A stretch of DNA of 64,000 nucleotides from Timonella sp031979385 (lineage in GTDB: Bacteria > Actinomycetota > Actinomycetes > Actinomycetales > Cellulomonadaceae), in contig DALZEF010000007.1 in assembly GCA_031979385.1 (NCBI GenBank), forward strand, positions 1 to 64,000, given 5' to 3'. Position numbers and translations under genes: made by a program. The notes beneath the pieces were generated by a model. That model worked only from the letters and a program-made list of their open reading frames with translations, did no database searches and was not told the DNA's origin. Every line of letters starts with the position of its first letter. Position 1 is the stretch's first letter. Below, piece after piece: positions 15,820-24,557 of this stretch.

Positions 15820-16061
15820 AAGAGTGTGAAGCATCTATATGTAGTTTTCAAACTTCGTGCCACCTGCTCTCGCAGGTGAACGCTCCTTCAAGTGTAGTTC
15901 AAGCCCATACTTGCCGTCGCGCTATTTTGTTCAAGCGTTGCTCACACCGGTTTATTCCCGCGCTAACCCGCCCGATGCGGTGTGGCTTCATCGCGCTGCT
16001 TGCCGACGATTCCCCTATCCCAGCGCAAGGGGCGCTGGGTGGCGGCAGGATCGTCGTGAAG
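15820..16061. other. smpB-ssrA intergenic region
   Basis: Carries the ssrA promoter region; TTGAAA and an AT-rich TACATATAGAT lie upstream of the RNA on the minus strand. A small hairpin with 7-bp arms CACCTGC/GCAGGTG is at 15861-15878. The tmRNA 5' end would be made by processing, so the exact transcription start cannot be read. Confidence 0.45.
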
Positions 16062-16595
16062 CTACATCTTTTCGCGCAGGCGCATCGCGCGCAGTGCCTC
16101 GCGGTTGTCTTGCTTCTCGCGCAGTGCGTGCCGCTTGTCGTATTCCTTCTTACCGCGGGCAAGAGCGATCTCGACCTTGGCGCGGCCGTCCAACCAATAC
16201 ATCTGCAGCGGCACGATGGTCAGACCCTTTTCGGTGGTCTTCTGGTGCAGCCGTGCGATCTCGGACTTGTGGAGCAGCAGTTTACGCTTACGGCGTGGCG
16301 CATGGTTGGTCCAGGTACCGTGCGTGTACTCGGAGATGTGCGCGCCCTCAAGCCAGGCTTCGCCGTTGTCGATGTACACCCAGCCGTCCACAAGCGATGC
16401 GCGTCCGGCGCGCAGTGCCTTGACTTCGGTTCCACCCAAAACCATTCCAGCTTCGAAGACATCCTCTATGAGGTAGTCGTGACGCGCTTTCTTGTTCTGA
16501 GCGATAATCTGGCGGACCGGGCCTGAGTCCTGGGCCTTGCCCTTGGAATTCGGCTTGGTGGCACCGGGTATGTTGTACATTTTGCCCTTAACCAT
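16062..16595 (-). CDS. smpB: SsrA-binding protein SmpB
   Basis: Binds the tRNA-like domain of tmRNA and delivers it to stalled ribosomes. 177 aa. Family motifs are IIAQNKKARHDYLIED, the GGTEVKALRAGRASL segment, NGEAWLEGAHISEYTHG and KRKLLLHKSEIARL, and the basic C-terminal tail KKEYDKRHALREKQDNR. A strong AGGAGG site precedes the ATG. It is directly upstream of ssrA and downstream of the ftsEX-peptidase genes, a common actinobacterial order. Confidence 0.97.
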   Translation of the reverse strand: MVKGKMYNIPGATKPNSKGKAQDSGPVRQIIAQNKKARHDYLIEDVFEAGMVLGGTEVKALRAGRASLVDGWVYIDNGEAWLEGAHISEYTHGTWTNHAPRRKRKLLLHKSEIARLHQKTTEKGLTIVPLQMYWLDGRAKVEIALARGKKEYDKRHALREKQDNREALRAMRLREKM

Positions 16596-16752
16596 CTTGC
16601 CTCCTCATGCCTGGTTGCCGGTCTTAAGTGTCGTGCCTAAGTAGCCTACGTCAGGGATAACCGCCAACTCCACTCAAATATGCCGCAGGGTGATGTGACA
16701 CATGTTGCACAACGCGATGAACTGGCGAGCGGTCCCACCTGGGGCCTATTTT

Positions 16753-18249
16753 CTAGCGGCTCGTCACCGTCATCGGGTCAATCGTGGAACCGTTGACGTA
16801 CACCTCGAAGTGCAGGTGGCACGCACCCGACAGCCCGGTGTTTCCAGAGAGCCCAACAACATCTCCGGCCTTGACCTTGGCGCCCGCTCGCGTCTTGAAC
16901 GAGGTCAGGTGGTTATACGAGGACATGACGTTCTTGCCGTTGATGGTGCCGTGGTTGATGAGCACCTGGTTGCCGAACCCACCCTTCCACTGCGCCCACT
17001 GAACCGTTCCGGCACGGCCCGCATATACATTTGTGCCGCAGTAGGTGCGCATGTCGGTGCCGGCATGCAGGCGGTAGTAGCCGAGAACCGGGTGAAGGCG
17101 CCAGCCGTAACTGGAGGTGACTACCCGGTAGTCGGTGGGCCACTGGAACCAGTTTCCGCTTGCACCGCCCGAGCTACCCCCGCCAGAGCCGCCGGAACCT
17201 CCCGAGTTACCCCCGCCCGAGCCGCCTGTGCTACCTGAGCCGCTTGATCCACTGCTACCGGAATTCGAGTTACCGCCAGAACTGTTTTGCTGCTGCTTCT
17301 TCTTCTCGGCGTCCTTCTTACGTTGCTCCTCGAGTTCCTTCTCCCGACGTTCCTTCTCCAGGCGTTCTTCTTCCTTGCGCTGTTCCTCTTGCAGCCCTGC
17401 AATTTCACGGATCTCATCGGTGAAGGAGGCAACGTTGGCATCCTCTTCCTTGAGTTGCTGCTCAACTGCCGCCTTGCGTCCCTCAATACGCTGGGTTGCC
17501 GAGTTCTTCTGCGAGATCAGGCTTTCAACCTGGGCTTTCGCATCAGCGGCTTCCTTCTCCTTCTGCTGAGTCTCAACGACCTTGGCATCTGCCTGTTCCT
17601 TGAGCGTGGTGATGATGTCGTTGACGGCGTCAAGGCGCACTTGGGCGTTGCGGGACACAGCTCGGGTTTCACGCAGTTTGTCGAGAGACTTCGTCTGCGA
17701 GCGCAGGGCCGTGGTGTTCATGGAGTAACGGGACACGAAGTCCTCGGTGGAGTCGGCGCCAACGATCAGGCTGACGCTCGACATGTCGAAATCACCGCGT
17801 GCTGCTTGACGGGCCATCTCCGCGACACCGTTTCGAGCCTGGTCCATCGCTTCATCGTTGGCGGCGATCTGATCTTCGAGGCTGCCCTTTTCCTGCTGGG
17901 CGTCATCGAGTTTCTTGGCCAGTTTGTCGGCTTCGCGCTGCGCGGTCTGGTACTCCTTGGTGGCGACGTTGAGCGCAGCCTCGGCCACGGGCAACTGTGC
18001 CTGGACCTCCTGAAGTTCGATATAGGCCTTGGCCAGTTCGTCGTCCGTGTGCGCAAGCTCGTTTTCGAGATCGTCACGCTGTGCCTGGGCCTGGGCCTGC
18101 TTCTCCTTGGCGGCTTCCATGCGATCGTCCAGATCATCCGCGTATGCCGCATTGAGCGAGATGAGCGATACCGAGAACACCAGGACGGCAGCCAGCAGTG
18201 CCGACACAAGGAGCCGGACGCGGGATGTCAGTTGCACTTTCATGATCAC
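16753..18249 (-). CDS. Secreted coiled-coil M23 peptidase (EnvC-like murein hydrolase)
   Basis: Probably cuts or activates cutting of peptidoglycan at the division site under control of FtsEX. An N-terminal signal peptide or anchor (LLVSALLAAVLVFSVSLISL) is followed by a long Gln/Glu/Lys coiled coil (residues about 40-315) and a Gly/Ser/Asn linker. A C-terminal M23 LytM domain carries the metal ligands HAGTD and HLHFEVYVNG, so it looks catalytically intact. 498 aa from a GTG that overlaps the ftsX stop as GTGA; an ATG two codons later is equally possible. It is the third gene after ftsE and ftsX, the same functional pairing as EnvC with FtsEX in other bacteria. Confidence 0.9.
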   Translation of the reverse strand: MIMKVQLTSRVRLLVSALLAAVLVFSVSLISLNAAYADDLDDRMEAAKEKQAQAQAQRDDLENELAHTDDELAKAYIELQEVQAQLPVAEAALNVATKEYQTAQREADKLAKKLDDAQQEKGSLEDQIAANDEAMDQARNGVAEMARQAARGDFDMSSVSLIVGADSTEDFVSRYSMNTTALRSQTKSLDKLRETRAVSRNAQVRLDAVNDIITTLKEQADAKVVETQQKEKEAADAKAQVESLISQKNSATQRIEGRKAAVEQQLKEEDANVASFTDEIREIAGLQEEQRKEEERLEKERREKELEEQRKKDAEKKKQQQNSSGGNSNSGSSGSSGSGSTGGSGGGNSGGSGGSGGGSSGGASGNWFQWPTDYRVVTSSYGWRLHPVLGYYRLHAGTDMRTYCGTNVYAGRAGTVQWAQWKGGFGNQVLINHGTINGKNVMSSYNHLTSFKTRAGAKVKAGDVVGLSGNTGLSGACHLHFEVYVNGSTIDPMTVTSR

Positions 18250-19160
18250 ACCTTCGTATACCGGCTCAGCGTCACAATCGAGGAGATCGCGGCAAGCAGG
18301 AACGCCACACCGATCAGGACCGGTGCCAACAACAGGACGTCATGTGTGGTGATGTAAGGAATCCAGTTCATGGAGGTGTCGAGCCATCCCTCGATCAGAT
18401 ACCTCACGCCAAGCCAGAGCCCGCCCACGGCAAGAACCGCTCCGATGGTTGCGGCTATCGCGCCTTCAAGCATGAACGGTAGTTGGATGAATAGTGTTGA
18501 GGCGCCGACGAGGCGCATGATTCCGGTTTCGCGGCGGCGAGAGAGCGCAGAAAGCCTGATCGTCGTGGTGATGAGCAGCACCGCCGCCAGCAGCATGACG
18601 CCGGCGAGTCCTGAGGCAACCAGAGTTGCCGTGTTCAGGATGTTGAACAGCGGTTCGTAGACTTGGCGCTGGTCGTGGACCTCTTCAACACCGGCTCGCC
18701 CGCTCAGGGTCTCGTTGATGATCTGGTACTGCTCAGGGTCGTTCAGTTTGATACGGAACGCCGCATTCATGTCATCGACGGACATGGATGAGAACCACCA
18801 GCGGTCTTTGAAGTTCTTTTCAAAGGTTTGCCAGGCATCTTCTTTCGATTCGAAGATGACTTCGCGGATCTCTGCCGAGACCTCTGGCGATGCAAGGACA
18901 GATTCCAAGTCCTTGATCTGTTGGTCGGTCGCCTCACCGTCCGCGCAGGTGACAACCCGAGAATCCTGCGGGCACAGGTACACGGTGATCTCGACCTTGT
19001 CGTACCACTCCCCCTTGAACTTTTGGATCTGGGTTTGAGTGAGCACGGCAGCGCCAACGAACGTCAGCGAAACAAACGTCACGAGGATAACGGAGATCGT
19101 CATCGACAGGTTACGGCGAAGCCCGATGCCGATCTCGGAGAGAATGAACTGAAAACGCAT
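18246..19160 (-). CDS. ftsX: Cell division ABC-type permease FtsX
   Basis: Membrane partner of FtsE that transmits ATP hydrolysis to periplasmic murein hydrolases. 304 aa with the FtsX order: one N-terminal helix (MTISVILVTFVSLTFVGAAVL), an extracellular domain of about 140 residues with two cysteines (VYLCPQD, VTCADGE), then three helices at the C-terminus with SRRRETGIMRLVGAS between the first two. The start at 19160 follows ftsE by 9 nt. The extracellular loop likely contacts the coiled-coil M23 protein encoded next. Confidence 0.95.
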   Translation of the reverse strand: MRFQFILSEIGIGLRRNLSMTISVILVTFVSLTFVGAAVLTQTQIQKFKGEWYDKVEITVYLCPQDSRVVTCADGEATDQQIKDLESVLASPEVSAEIREVIFESKEDAWQTFEKNFKDRWWFSSMSVDDMNAAFRIKLNDPEQYQIINETLSGRAGVEEVHDQRQVYEPLFNILNTATLVASGLAGVMLLAAVLLITTTIRLSALSRRRETGIMRLVGASTLFIQLPFMLEGAIAATIGAVLAVGGLWLGVRYLIEGWLDTSMNWIPYITTHDVLLLAPVLIGVAFLLAAISSIVTLSRYTKV

Positions 19161-19169
19161 GGCTACCCC

Positions 19170-19859
19170 TTAACGCGACGATCCGTAGACACCGCGAGTC
19201 TGGTCGCGAACCAGCTCGCCCGTGGACAATTCGATGACGCGTTTGCGCATCTGGTCCACGATCTCGTCATCGTGGGTGGCCATCACGACCGTTGTGCCGG
19301 TGCGGTTGATGCGGTCCAGCAATCGCATGATGCCCAACGACGTGGTCGGGTCGAGGTTACCCGTCGGCTCGTCGCACAGTAGGAGCGGTGGGCGGTTCAC
19401 GAACGCGCGCGCGATTGCGACACGCTGTTGCTCACCACCGGAGAGTTCGTGCGGGCGGCGCTTTTCCTTGCCCGCGAGTCCCACCATGTCCAACACCTCG
19501 GGAACGGTGGTCATGATGTGGTGTTTCGGCTTACCAATCACCTGCAACGCGAACGCGACGTTCTCGAACACGGTCTTGTTGGGCAGCAGCCGGAAGTCCT
19601 GGAACACCGCACCCATCTGACGGCGCAGTTGTGGCACACGCCAGTTCGACAACGAGGTCAGGTCATTCCCCGCGACGAGTACGCGTCCTGCGGTTGCTTT
19701 CTCCTCTCGCGTCACAAGGCGCAGGAAGGTCGATTTTCCTGAACCTGACGCTCCAACAAGAAAGACGAACTCGCCACGCTCGATTTCGAGCGAGACGTCG
19801 TTCAGTGCAGGGCGTGCGCCGCGGGCGTACACCTTGGTGACATTGTCTAAACGGATCAC
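19170..19859 (-). CDS. ftsE: Cell division ATP-binding protein FtsE
   Basis: ATPase of the FtsEX complex at the septum. 229 aa, the usual length. Walker A LVGASGSGKSTFLRL, Q-loop GAVFQDFRLLPNKTVFENV, signature ELSGGEQQRVAIARA, Walker B LLLCDEPTGNLDP and switch ATHDDEIVD are all present. GTG start with AAGGAA upstream. First gene of ftsE-ftsX-peptidase, downstream of prfB, the standard actinobacterial arrangement. Confidence 0.96.
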   Translation of the reverse strand: MIRLDNVTKVYARGARPALNDVSLEIERGEFVFLVGASGSGKSTFLRLVTREEKATAGRVLVAGNDLTSLSNWRVPQLRRQMGAVFQDFRLLPNKTVFENVAFALQVIGKPKHHIMTTVPEVLDMVGLAGKEKRRPHELSGGEQQRVAIARAFVNRPPLLLCDEPTGNLDPTTSLGIMRLLDRINRTGTTVVMATHDDEIVDQMRKRVIELSTGELVRDQTRGVYGSSR

Positions 19860-20368
19860 GAATCAGTTCCTTGGGTACCAGTTGTGGTGGCGGCTGTCGC
19901 CTCAGCGTTCGGCTTCGCACGGGATATGCGCTTTTGCGTGACGACGAGTCGGTCAGTTCAGTTGACCGGCCTACGTTGCGTAAATGGTTACGCACGCGAG
20001 TCGGGCAACTTTACAGCCTTTTCGAGATTATGTAGTGGGACAGGGTTAAGCGGTGCTGACACGCCGTTGCTACCAAGATGCTCACAACTCCAGCATCGTC
20101 CACACCTGACCGGTTGTGAGGAAACTCCGCTTCCGAGACCAGTCCAACGCACCCACGCTCCGTTCCCTCACACCGGGATGCGTTCCAGCGCACTCACCCT
20201 GCGAAAAACCACACGAAAGTGCACACCACGACGCAATCAACTCGTCGCCAATCTGGATACAACTTGGGGATATAGCCCACCGGATCCCCCCATACCAACG
20301 CAAAGCGGGTCCAGCCTCTTCCCCGAAAACTCGGGGCGGCTGAACCCACTGGACGAAAGAGCTATAGC
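19860..20368. other. prfB-ftsE intergenic region
   Basis: About 510 bp without a gene. Just after prfB is a hairpin with outer arms GTCCAG/CTGGAC (20309-20314, 20349-20354) and inner arms CCCCGA/TCGGGG (20321-20336). The motif ACTCGTCGCCAATCT near 20238 recurs near 51390. The ftsE promoter is expected here, but I could not choose one. Confidence 0.45.
20309..20354 (-). terminator. Hairpin downstream of prfB
   Basis: Nested stem with 6-bp outer and 6-bp inner GC-rich arms, 15 nt after the prfB stop codon. No long T-run follows, so terminator strength is uncertain. Confidence 0.5.
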
Positions 20369-21478
20369 CTACGCCTCGCGGTCCTGCGAACGGCGCCAGC
20401 GGATACCCGCCTCGATGAAGTCATCGATAGCACCGTCGAACACAGCACCCGTGTTACCGACCTCATGTTCGGTGCGCAGGTCCTTGACCATCTGATACGG
20501 CTGCAGCACGTACGAACGCATCTGGTCGCCCCATGACGCCTTGATGTCTCCGGCCAGTTCCTTCTTCTTCGCCTTCTCCTCTGCCTGGCGCTCAAGGAGC
20601 AGCCGGGACTGGAGCACGCGCATAGCGGCGGCGCGGTTTTGGATCTGGGACTTCTCATTCTGCATCGACACCACGATTCCGGTCGGGATGTGGGTCAACC
20701 GCACGGCGGAGTCAGTCGTGTTCACGGACTGTCCACCAGGACCGGACGAACGGAACACGTCAACGCGGATCTCGTTGTCAGGGATCTCGATGTGGTCAGT
20801 CTGCTCGATGAGCGGAACCACCTCAACGGCAGCAAACGAAGTCTGGCGACGTCCCTGGTTGTCAAACGGCGAAATACGCACGAGACGGTGCGTGCCAGCC
20901 TCGACGGAGAGGTGACCAAACGCATAAGGCGCCTTGACCTCGAATGTTGCGGATTTCAGGCCTGCTTCCTCAGCATAGGACGTGTCCAGAACCGCAGTTG
21001 GATAGCCATTGCGTTCCGCCCAGCGCAGGTACATGCGCATCAACATCTCCGCGAAGTCAGCCGCATCCACACCGCCAGCTCCCGCACGAATCGTCACCAC
21101 GGCCTCGCGAGCGTCATACTCGCCGGACAACAGAGTACGGACTTCAAGCTGATCGAGGTCCTTCTTAATACCCTCGAACTCCAGCTCAGCCTCAGCCAGG
21201 GTATCCGCGTCGTCGGCATCCTGTGCCATCTCGACAAGGACCTCAAGGTCATCGATTCGCTGCTCCATCGACTCAATACGCTTGAGCTCGTTCTGGGCAG
21301 TCGACAGAGCGGAGGTGACCACTTGGGCCTTGGCCGGATCATCCCACAGGTCAGGAGCAGACGCCGCCTGCGAGAGTTCAGCGATCTTTACGCGCAGAGC
21401 ATCAGGGTCGCTCACCGCCGAGATGGTCGCGAGCGTTGAGCGTAGTTGCGGGATTTCTGCAGAGAATTCAATGGCCAC
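20369..21478 (-). CDS. prfB: Peptide chain release factor 2
   Basis: Recognises UGA and UAA and triggers peptide release. 369 aa. The GGQ loop is SSGPGGQSVNTTDSAVRLTH; the preceding SPFDNQGRRQTSFA is also a class I release-factor signature. I start at the GTG at 21478, which gives the usual N-terminus AIEFSAEIPQL; a TTG two codons upstream is unlikely. A TAGAAT box 8 nt before the GTG suggests a near-leaderless mRNA. The frame is continuous, so there is no programmed +1 frameshift of the E. coli type. Confidence 0.95.
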   Translation of the reverse strand: MAIEFSAEIPQLRSTLATISAVSDPDALRVKIAELSQAASAPDLWDDPAKAQVVTSALSTAQNELKRIESMEQRIDDLEVLVEMAQDADDADTLAEAELEFEGIKKDLDQLEVRTLLSGEYDAREAVVTIRAGAGGVDAADFAEMLMRMYLRWAERNGYPTAVLDTSYAEEAGLKSATFEVKAPYAFGHLSVEAGTHRLVRISPFDNQGRRQTSFAAVEVVPLIEQTDHIEIPDNEIRVDVFRSSGPGGQSVNTTDSAVRLTHIPTGIVVSMQNEKSQIQNRAAAMRVLQSRLLLERQAEEKAKKKELAGDIKASWGDQMRSYVLQPYQMVKDLRTEHEVGNTGAVFDGAIDDFIEAGIRWRRSQDREA

Positions 21479-21607
21479 AATCAATCATTCTACGTTAGAG
21501 GCCCAACCGATTTCGTGCGTAGCGGTGTGACCCGTGGCAAGGATAAAGAGTTACGTCACAAGATCGTGCTGAGAAAAACTGCAGACCACTTTCTCAAAAC
21601 GCTCGCG

Positions 21608-21883
21608 CTACTCCTGGGGGTTTGAGTCCTCCACTGTGTGAGGGTTCCCAACCTTACGGCCCACTAGTAGCCATCCGATCGGCCCCAGAACAGGAACAAA
21701 CAGAATCACAAGGAACCACACGAGAGATTGCGTGACATTGAGATGTTTCGATTCGTTGAAGAAACTCATGGATGCCCACACGAGCACCACAAAGGACACA
21801 AGCAACAAAACACTGCCGAGCAAGTCGTAAACGGGCGGAATGAAAAGATCGATTCCTTGGACCTCTGGAGTTGTCAAGATCAT
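21608..21883 (-). CDS. Small membrane protein with PLD-nuclease-N-terminal-like domain
   Basis: About 91 aa with two hydrophobic helices (LLGSVLLLVSFVVLVWASM and SLVWFLVILFVPVLGPIGWLLVG) and the closing PVLGPIGWLLVGRK of the PLDc_N family, small actinobacterial membrane proteins of unknown role. Three in-frame ATGs are possible (21916, 21901, 21883); I choose the last because GGGA lies just before it, but this is uncertain. Downstream of the Tad pilus genes by less than 40 nt. Confidence 0.7.
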   Translation of the reverse strand: MILTTPEVQGIDLFIPPVYDLLGSVLLLVSFVVLVWASMSFFNESKHLNVTQSLVWFLVILFVPVLGPIGWLLVGRKVGNPHTVEDSNPQE

Positions 21884-21920
21884 GTTCCCAAGTCTAGCCA
21901 TATATCCGCAGGTCAAAGGG

Positions 21921-22412
21921 CTACTGAGCTAATTGGCGAATACCCGTGACGTTGCGCGCGGTGGCAAACTCCTGCAATCGCACAAACCTACCTGGCACCG
22001 AGTCGTCTGCCGTTCCGACCATTGAACTTGCCAACGCAGTCGCATAGATCGCCAAGTCGGTGCCCTCCTCCGTCGCGGCCACTGAAACTCTGGTCAATCC
22101 ATACTCCCCCGCCACATATACTGCGTATTTCCTAGCGGCGGTAAGTGGGTCTTGGTTCTCGCGCTCTTGTCCTTCGTTCCCTTCATCATCGGTGAAGTTG
22201 CCGATGTAGGCATTCCTCGTTGCGGTATCGCTGTATACGAGCGCTGCACCATCCGCGACATACGCCAGACGCTTCTTGTCTAGATACAGTGTGCCAACAT
22301 GCGCAAGCCCGGCAATGAGGAGCAGGGCAACGAGCGCGACACCCAACCCCAGGAAGAGAATGTTCCCATCTTCGCCTCGCGCGTTGCGAAAGCCTCGGAA
22401 GCGATCACTCAC
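21921..22412 (-). CDS. TadG-like pilus protein (Rv3654c-like helicase/secretion neighbour type)
   Basis: 163 aa with one N-terminal hydrophobic helix (GNILFLGLGVALVALLLIAGLAHVG) after a short basic leader, the pilin-like layout of TadE/TadG proteins in actinobacterial Tad clusters. The rest is a soluble domain likely outside the membrane. I choose the GTG at 22412: GGGGAGAG precedes it and it overlaps the upstream TGA. The last of seven collinear Tad genes. Assignment to TadG rests on position and the pilin-like start. Confidence 0.7.
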   Translation of the reverse strand: MSDRFRGFRNARGEDGNILFLGLGVALVALLLIAGLAHVGTLYLDKKRLAYVADGAALVYSDTATRNAYIGNFTDDEGNEGQERENQDPLTAARKYAVYVAGEYGLTRVSVAATEEGTDLAIYATALASSMVGTADDSVPGRFVRLQEFATARNVTGIRQLAQ

Positions 22413-22854
22413 GGAGCTCTCCCCGATACGAGTACCCCTGAGCGCTGACAGTGAGCCCACGAGGCAACCAGCTCGCGCCAGGCGGCTTCACGGTGTAGCT
22501 GACCGCCGTTTCGATAGATGCTCCCGCTGCACACGCCGCCTCACATGCAACGGATACCTTGAGGTTCTTCTCGGTGACGGCCAGCCCGAAGTCTTCGAAC
22601 GCCAGCTCCGCAATCAGCAGTTGGGTTTCCCTCGAGACCCTCCCCTCCTGCGAAATAGCATGGGAACGAGCGATAGCATGCGCCGTTGAATGTGCGGCAT
22701 AGGTTGCGGCTTGCACCTGCGATAACGCGATCATGAAGTACAAGATTGGGATCAGTAACACGGCGATGACCCCGATGAACTCCACCTGTGCATTGCCAAC
22801 TTCGCGGTCCTCACACAATGCCTCTCTGAAACGACGACCCTGCGTTCTTCTCAT
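22405..22854 (-). CDS. TadE-like pilus protein
   Basis: About 149 aa. The segment GNAQVEFIGVIAVLLIPILYFMIALSQVQAAT has the Glu-containing pilin-type start of a transmembrane helix (the E in VEF is at the position of Glu5 in TadE). Two cysteines (VACEAACAAG) lie in the soluble part. The ATG at 22854 has AGGTG upstream; a TTG two codons earlier is less likely. Part of the pilus assembly operon. Confidence 0.75.
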   Translation of the reverse strand: MRRTQGRRFREALCEDREVGNAQVEFIGVIAVLLIPILYFMIALSQVQAATYAAHSTAHAIARSHAISQEGRVSRETQLLIAELAFEDFGLAVTEKNLKVSVACEAACAAGASIETAVSYTVKPPGASWLPRGLTVSAQGYSYRGELRE

Positions 22855-22865
22855 GGTCAAGTCAC

Positions 22866-23258
22866 CTAGTAGTTGTCAGATTCGATCACGGCTCGACCGC
22901 TTGCATACAACTTGGCAGGAACCGTAAACAAGCCAAGAACAGGCAACGATGCAGACACCTGCACAACGATCAGCTCACGCCCGTCAGCCGTTTTCTCCGC
23001 GGTATTGACTGAAAAGTCCTTGAACTGCCCTGCCCGAGAGTTCGCGTATGCAACGGCATCGCTCGACGTGGCATCGAGTCGAGCGCCCTGCCTGGCGGCC
23101 TCACCCGCGATATCGGTCAACACGTTTCGTGAGTGCATGATCAGTGCGCCCTGAATAAGGCCGAGAAACACCGTGATGAGCAGGAGTGAGGTCAACAGGA
23201 AACTGACCGGTGCTGAACCGGCTTCTCGATGACTCAAGGTGTATACGTTCAAATGCAT
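22866..23258 (-). CDS. TadE-like pilus protein
   Basis: About 130 aa with a short leader, then REAGSAPVSFLLTSLLLITVFLGLIQGAL, a hydrophobic pilin-type helix, and a soluble domain containing the repeated alanine-rich pattern typical of TadE (RNVLTDIAGEAARQGARLDA). The exact start is uncertain: a TTG at 23267 and the ATG at 23258 are both in frame. Between the Flp-like pilin and the second TadE-like gene. Confidence 0.75.
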   Translation of the reverse strand: MHLNVYTLSHREAGSAPVSFLLTSLLLITVFLGLIQGALIMHSRNVLTDIAGEAARQGARLDATSSDAVAYANSRAGQFKDFSVNTAEKTADGRELIVVQVSASLPVLGLFTVPAKLYASGRAVIESDNY

Positions 23259-23291
23259 ATGGGGCAACCGTTTGGGGATGGAACCCGATGT

Positions 23292-23597
23292 CTAGTTTGC
23301 TTGACGCGAGATCTGACTGATCGCTTCGTTGAAGAGCCCTTCGAGTGCTGGACCGGCAATAGCCCACAGCGCCACGACGAGACCCGCGGACATCAGAGTT
23401 ATCAACACCCAGCCTGGAACATCGCCGCGTTCTCGCTGACCACGTATGGAATTTGAGGCACGCGCGACGGCCTTGGAGTTGCGCCAATCCGACCGCTTCA
23501 GCGGCCTACGCACCCCGGAGGGTGCGCTTGCCCGCGGCGCCGGGAGCTTCACTGTGACCTTCTCTTGCTCTGAGACGACCCGTACTGTTCGTAGCAC
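23292..23597 (-). CDS. Flp-like small pilus protein
   Basis: 101 aa. A basic N-terminal half of about 60 residues precedes ERGDVPGWVLITLMSAGLV and a single hydrophobic helix (VVALWAIAGPALEGLF). Single-helix proteins with this short C-terminal helix are found at this position in actinobacterial Tad clusters and probably form the pilus fibre or its accessory part. The GTG start has AAGGAA 4 nt upstream. Confidence 0.7.
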   Translation of the reverse strand: MLRTVRVVSEQEKVTVKLPAPRASAPSGVRRPLKRSDWRNSKAVARASNSIRGQRERGDVPGWVLITLMSAGLVVALWAIAGPALEGLFNEAISQISRQAN

Positions 23598-23621
23598 GAT
23601 GTTCCTTATCTATAGGGGTAA

Positions 23622-24557
23622 TCAGAATCCGATTCTGAGGACTTGGAGGGAGGGGAATACTGCGAAGACGATGGTTATGGGCAGGATCAGGAAGATCACG
23701 GGGAACAGCATCGTGATTTCTTTCTTTCCGCCTGTTTCCATAAGTTCTCGGTGTCCGAGTTCCCGTGCATCTTGGGCTTGGGCGCGGAGCACCTTGGCGA
23801 GTGGGGTGCCTCGTTCAACGGCGAGTGCGACACCATCTGCGAACCTAGTGATCGCGGCCAGGTCGGTGCGCTGTCCGAGGTTCTCAAGGGCTTGAGTGAG
23901 CGTGGTACCGGAACGTATTTCGCTGACGGATGCTGCAATCTCTTCCGCGAGTGCACCGCGACCAAGATTGGATACGCGTTCGAGAGCTGCGAGTGGTCCC
24001 TCGCCTGCTGCTACCGAGAGCGCGAGGAGTTCTGCGACGGTGGGAAATTCTGTGAGGATGTCCTGCGCCCGTGAGGTGATCTGGTTTTTGAGCCGGTAGT
24101 CGCAGGCGATGAGTCCTGCAAAGGGTGCGCCGATCACGAGAATGATGAGGGGCACAACTGACACGTTGCGGCTACCCGCGAGGAGGAAGGAGAGAACAAC
24201 CGCGCATAGTAGGCCAAGGACGGCCCATTGAATCTGTTCGAGTCGATATTCGTGGATTGTCGTTGAGCGTCCTGCCCGCCGCAGCCTGGCTTGGAGTTGA
24301 CTGGACGGCGAACTGAAGATCTCTAGCAGTGAATCAAGTGCGTCCGCGAGTGGCTCAACTGCTTTGCCCCAGACTCCCAGTGGGGACGATACTCGCCTAG
24401 AGCCAAGGAATCGGCCACGTTCGTCGGCGTCCACGAGATACGGGGCCAATCGGGTGTCCAATTGGAACTTGCGGGCGTCGAAGTAGGTGTATGCGAGCAT
24501 GATTCCTGCGGCGAACAGCAGTCCCGCGATGACTGCTGCGACGATGAGTGGGGTCAT
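23622..24557 (-). CDS. tadC: Tad pilus inner-membrane platform protein TadC
   Basis: Type II secretion F domain protein that forms the assembly platform with TadB. 311 aa; an N-terminal helix (LIVAAVIAGLLFAAGIMLAYTYF), a central pair of helices (IQWAVLGLLCAVVLSFLLAG, VSVVPLIILVIGAPFAGLIAC) and a C-terminal helix (ITMLFPVIFLILPITIVFAVFPSL). The F-domain core TVAELLALSVAAGEGPLAALERV is visible. Its ATG overlaps the TadB stop. Confidence 0.85.
   Translation of the reverse strand: MTPLIVAAVIAGLLFAAGIMLAYTYFDARKFQLDTRLAPYLVDADERGRFLGSRRVSSPLGVWGKAVEPLADALDSLLEIFSSPSSQLQARLRRAGRSTTIHEYRLEQIQWAVLGLLCAVVLSFLLAGSRNVSVVPLIILVIGAPFAGLIACDYRLKNQITSRAQDILTEFPTVAELLALSVAAGEGPLAALERVSNLGRGALAEEIAASVSEIRSGTTLTQALENLGQRTDLAAITRFADGVALAVERGTPLAKVLRAQAQDARELGHRELMETGGKKEITMLFPVIFLILPITIVFAVFPSLQVLRIGF

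Noticed and set aside
17287..18357. 356-aa plus-strand frame over the M23 peptidase gene
   Set aside because: Shadow of the coiled-coil repeats on the opposite strand; the Leu-rich content is the complement of Gln/Lys/Glu codons.
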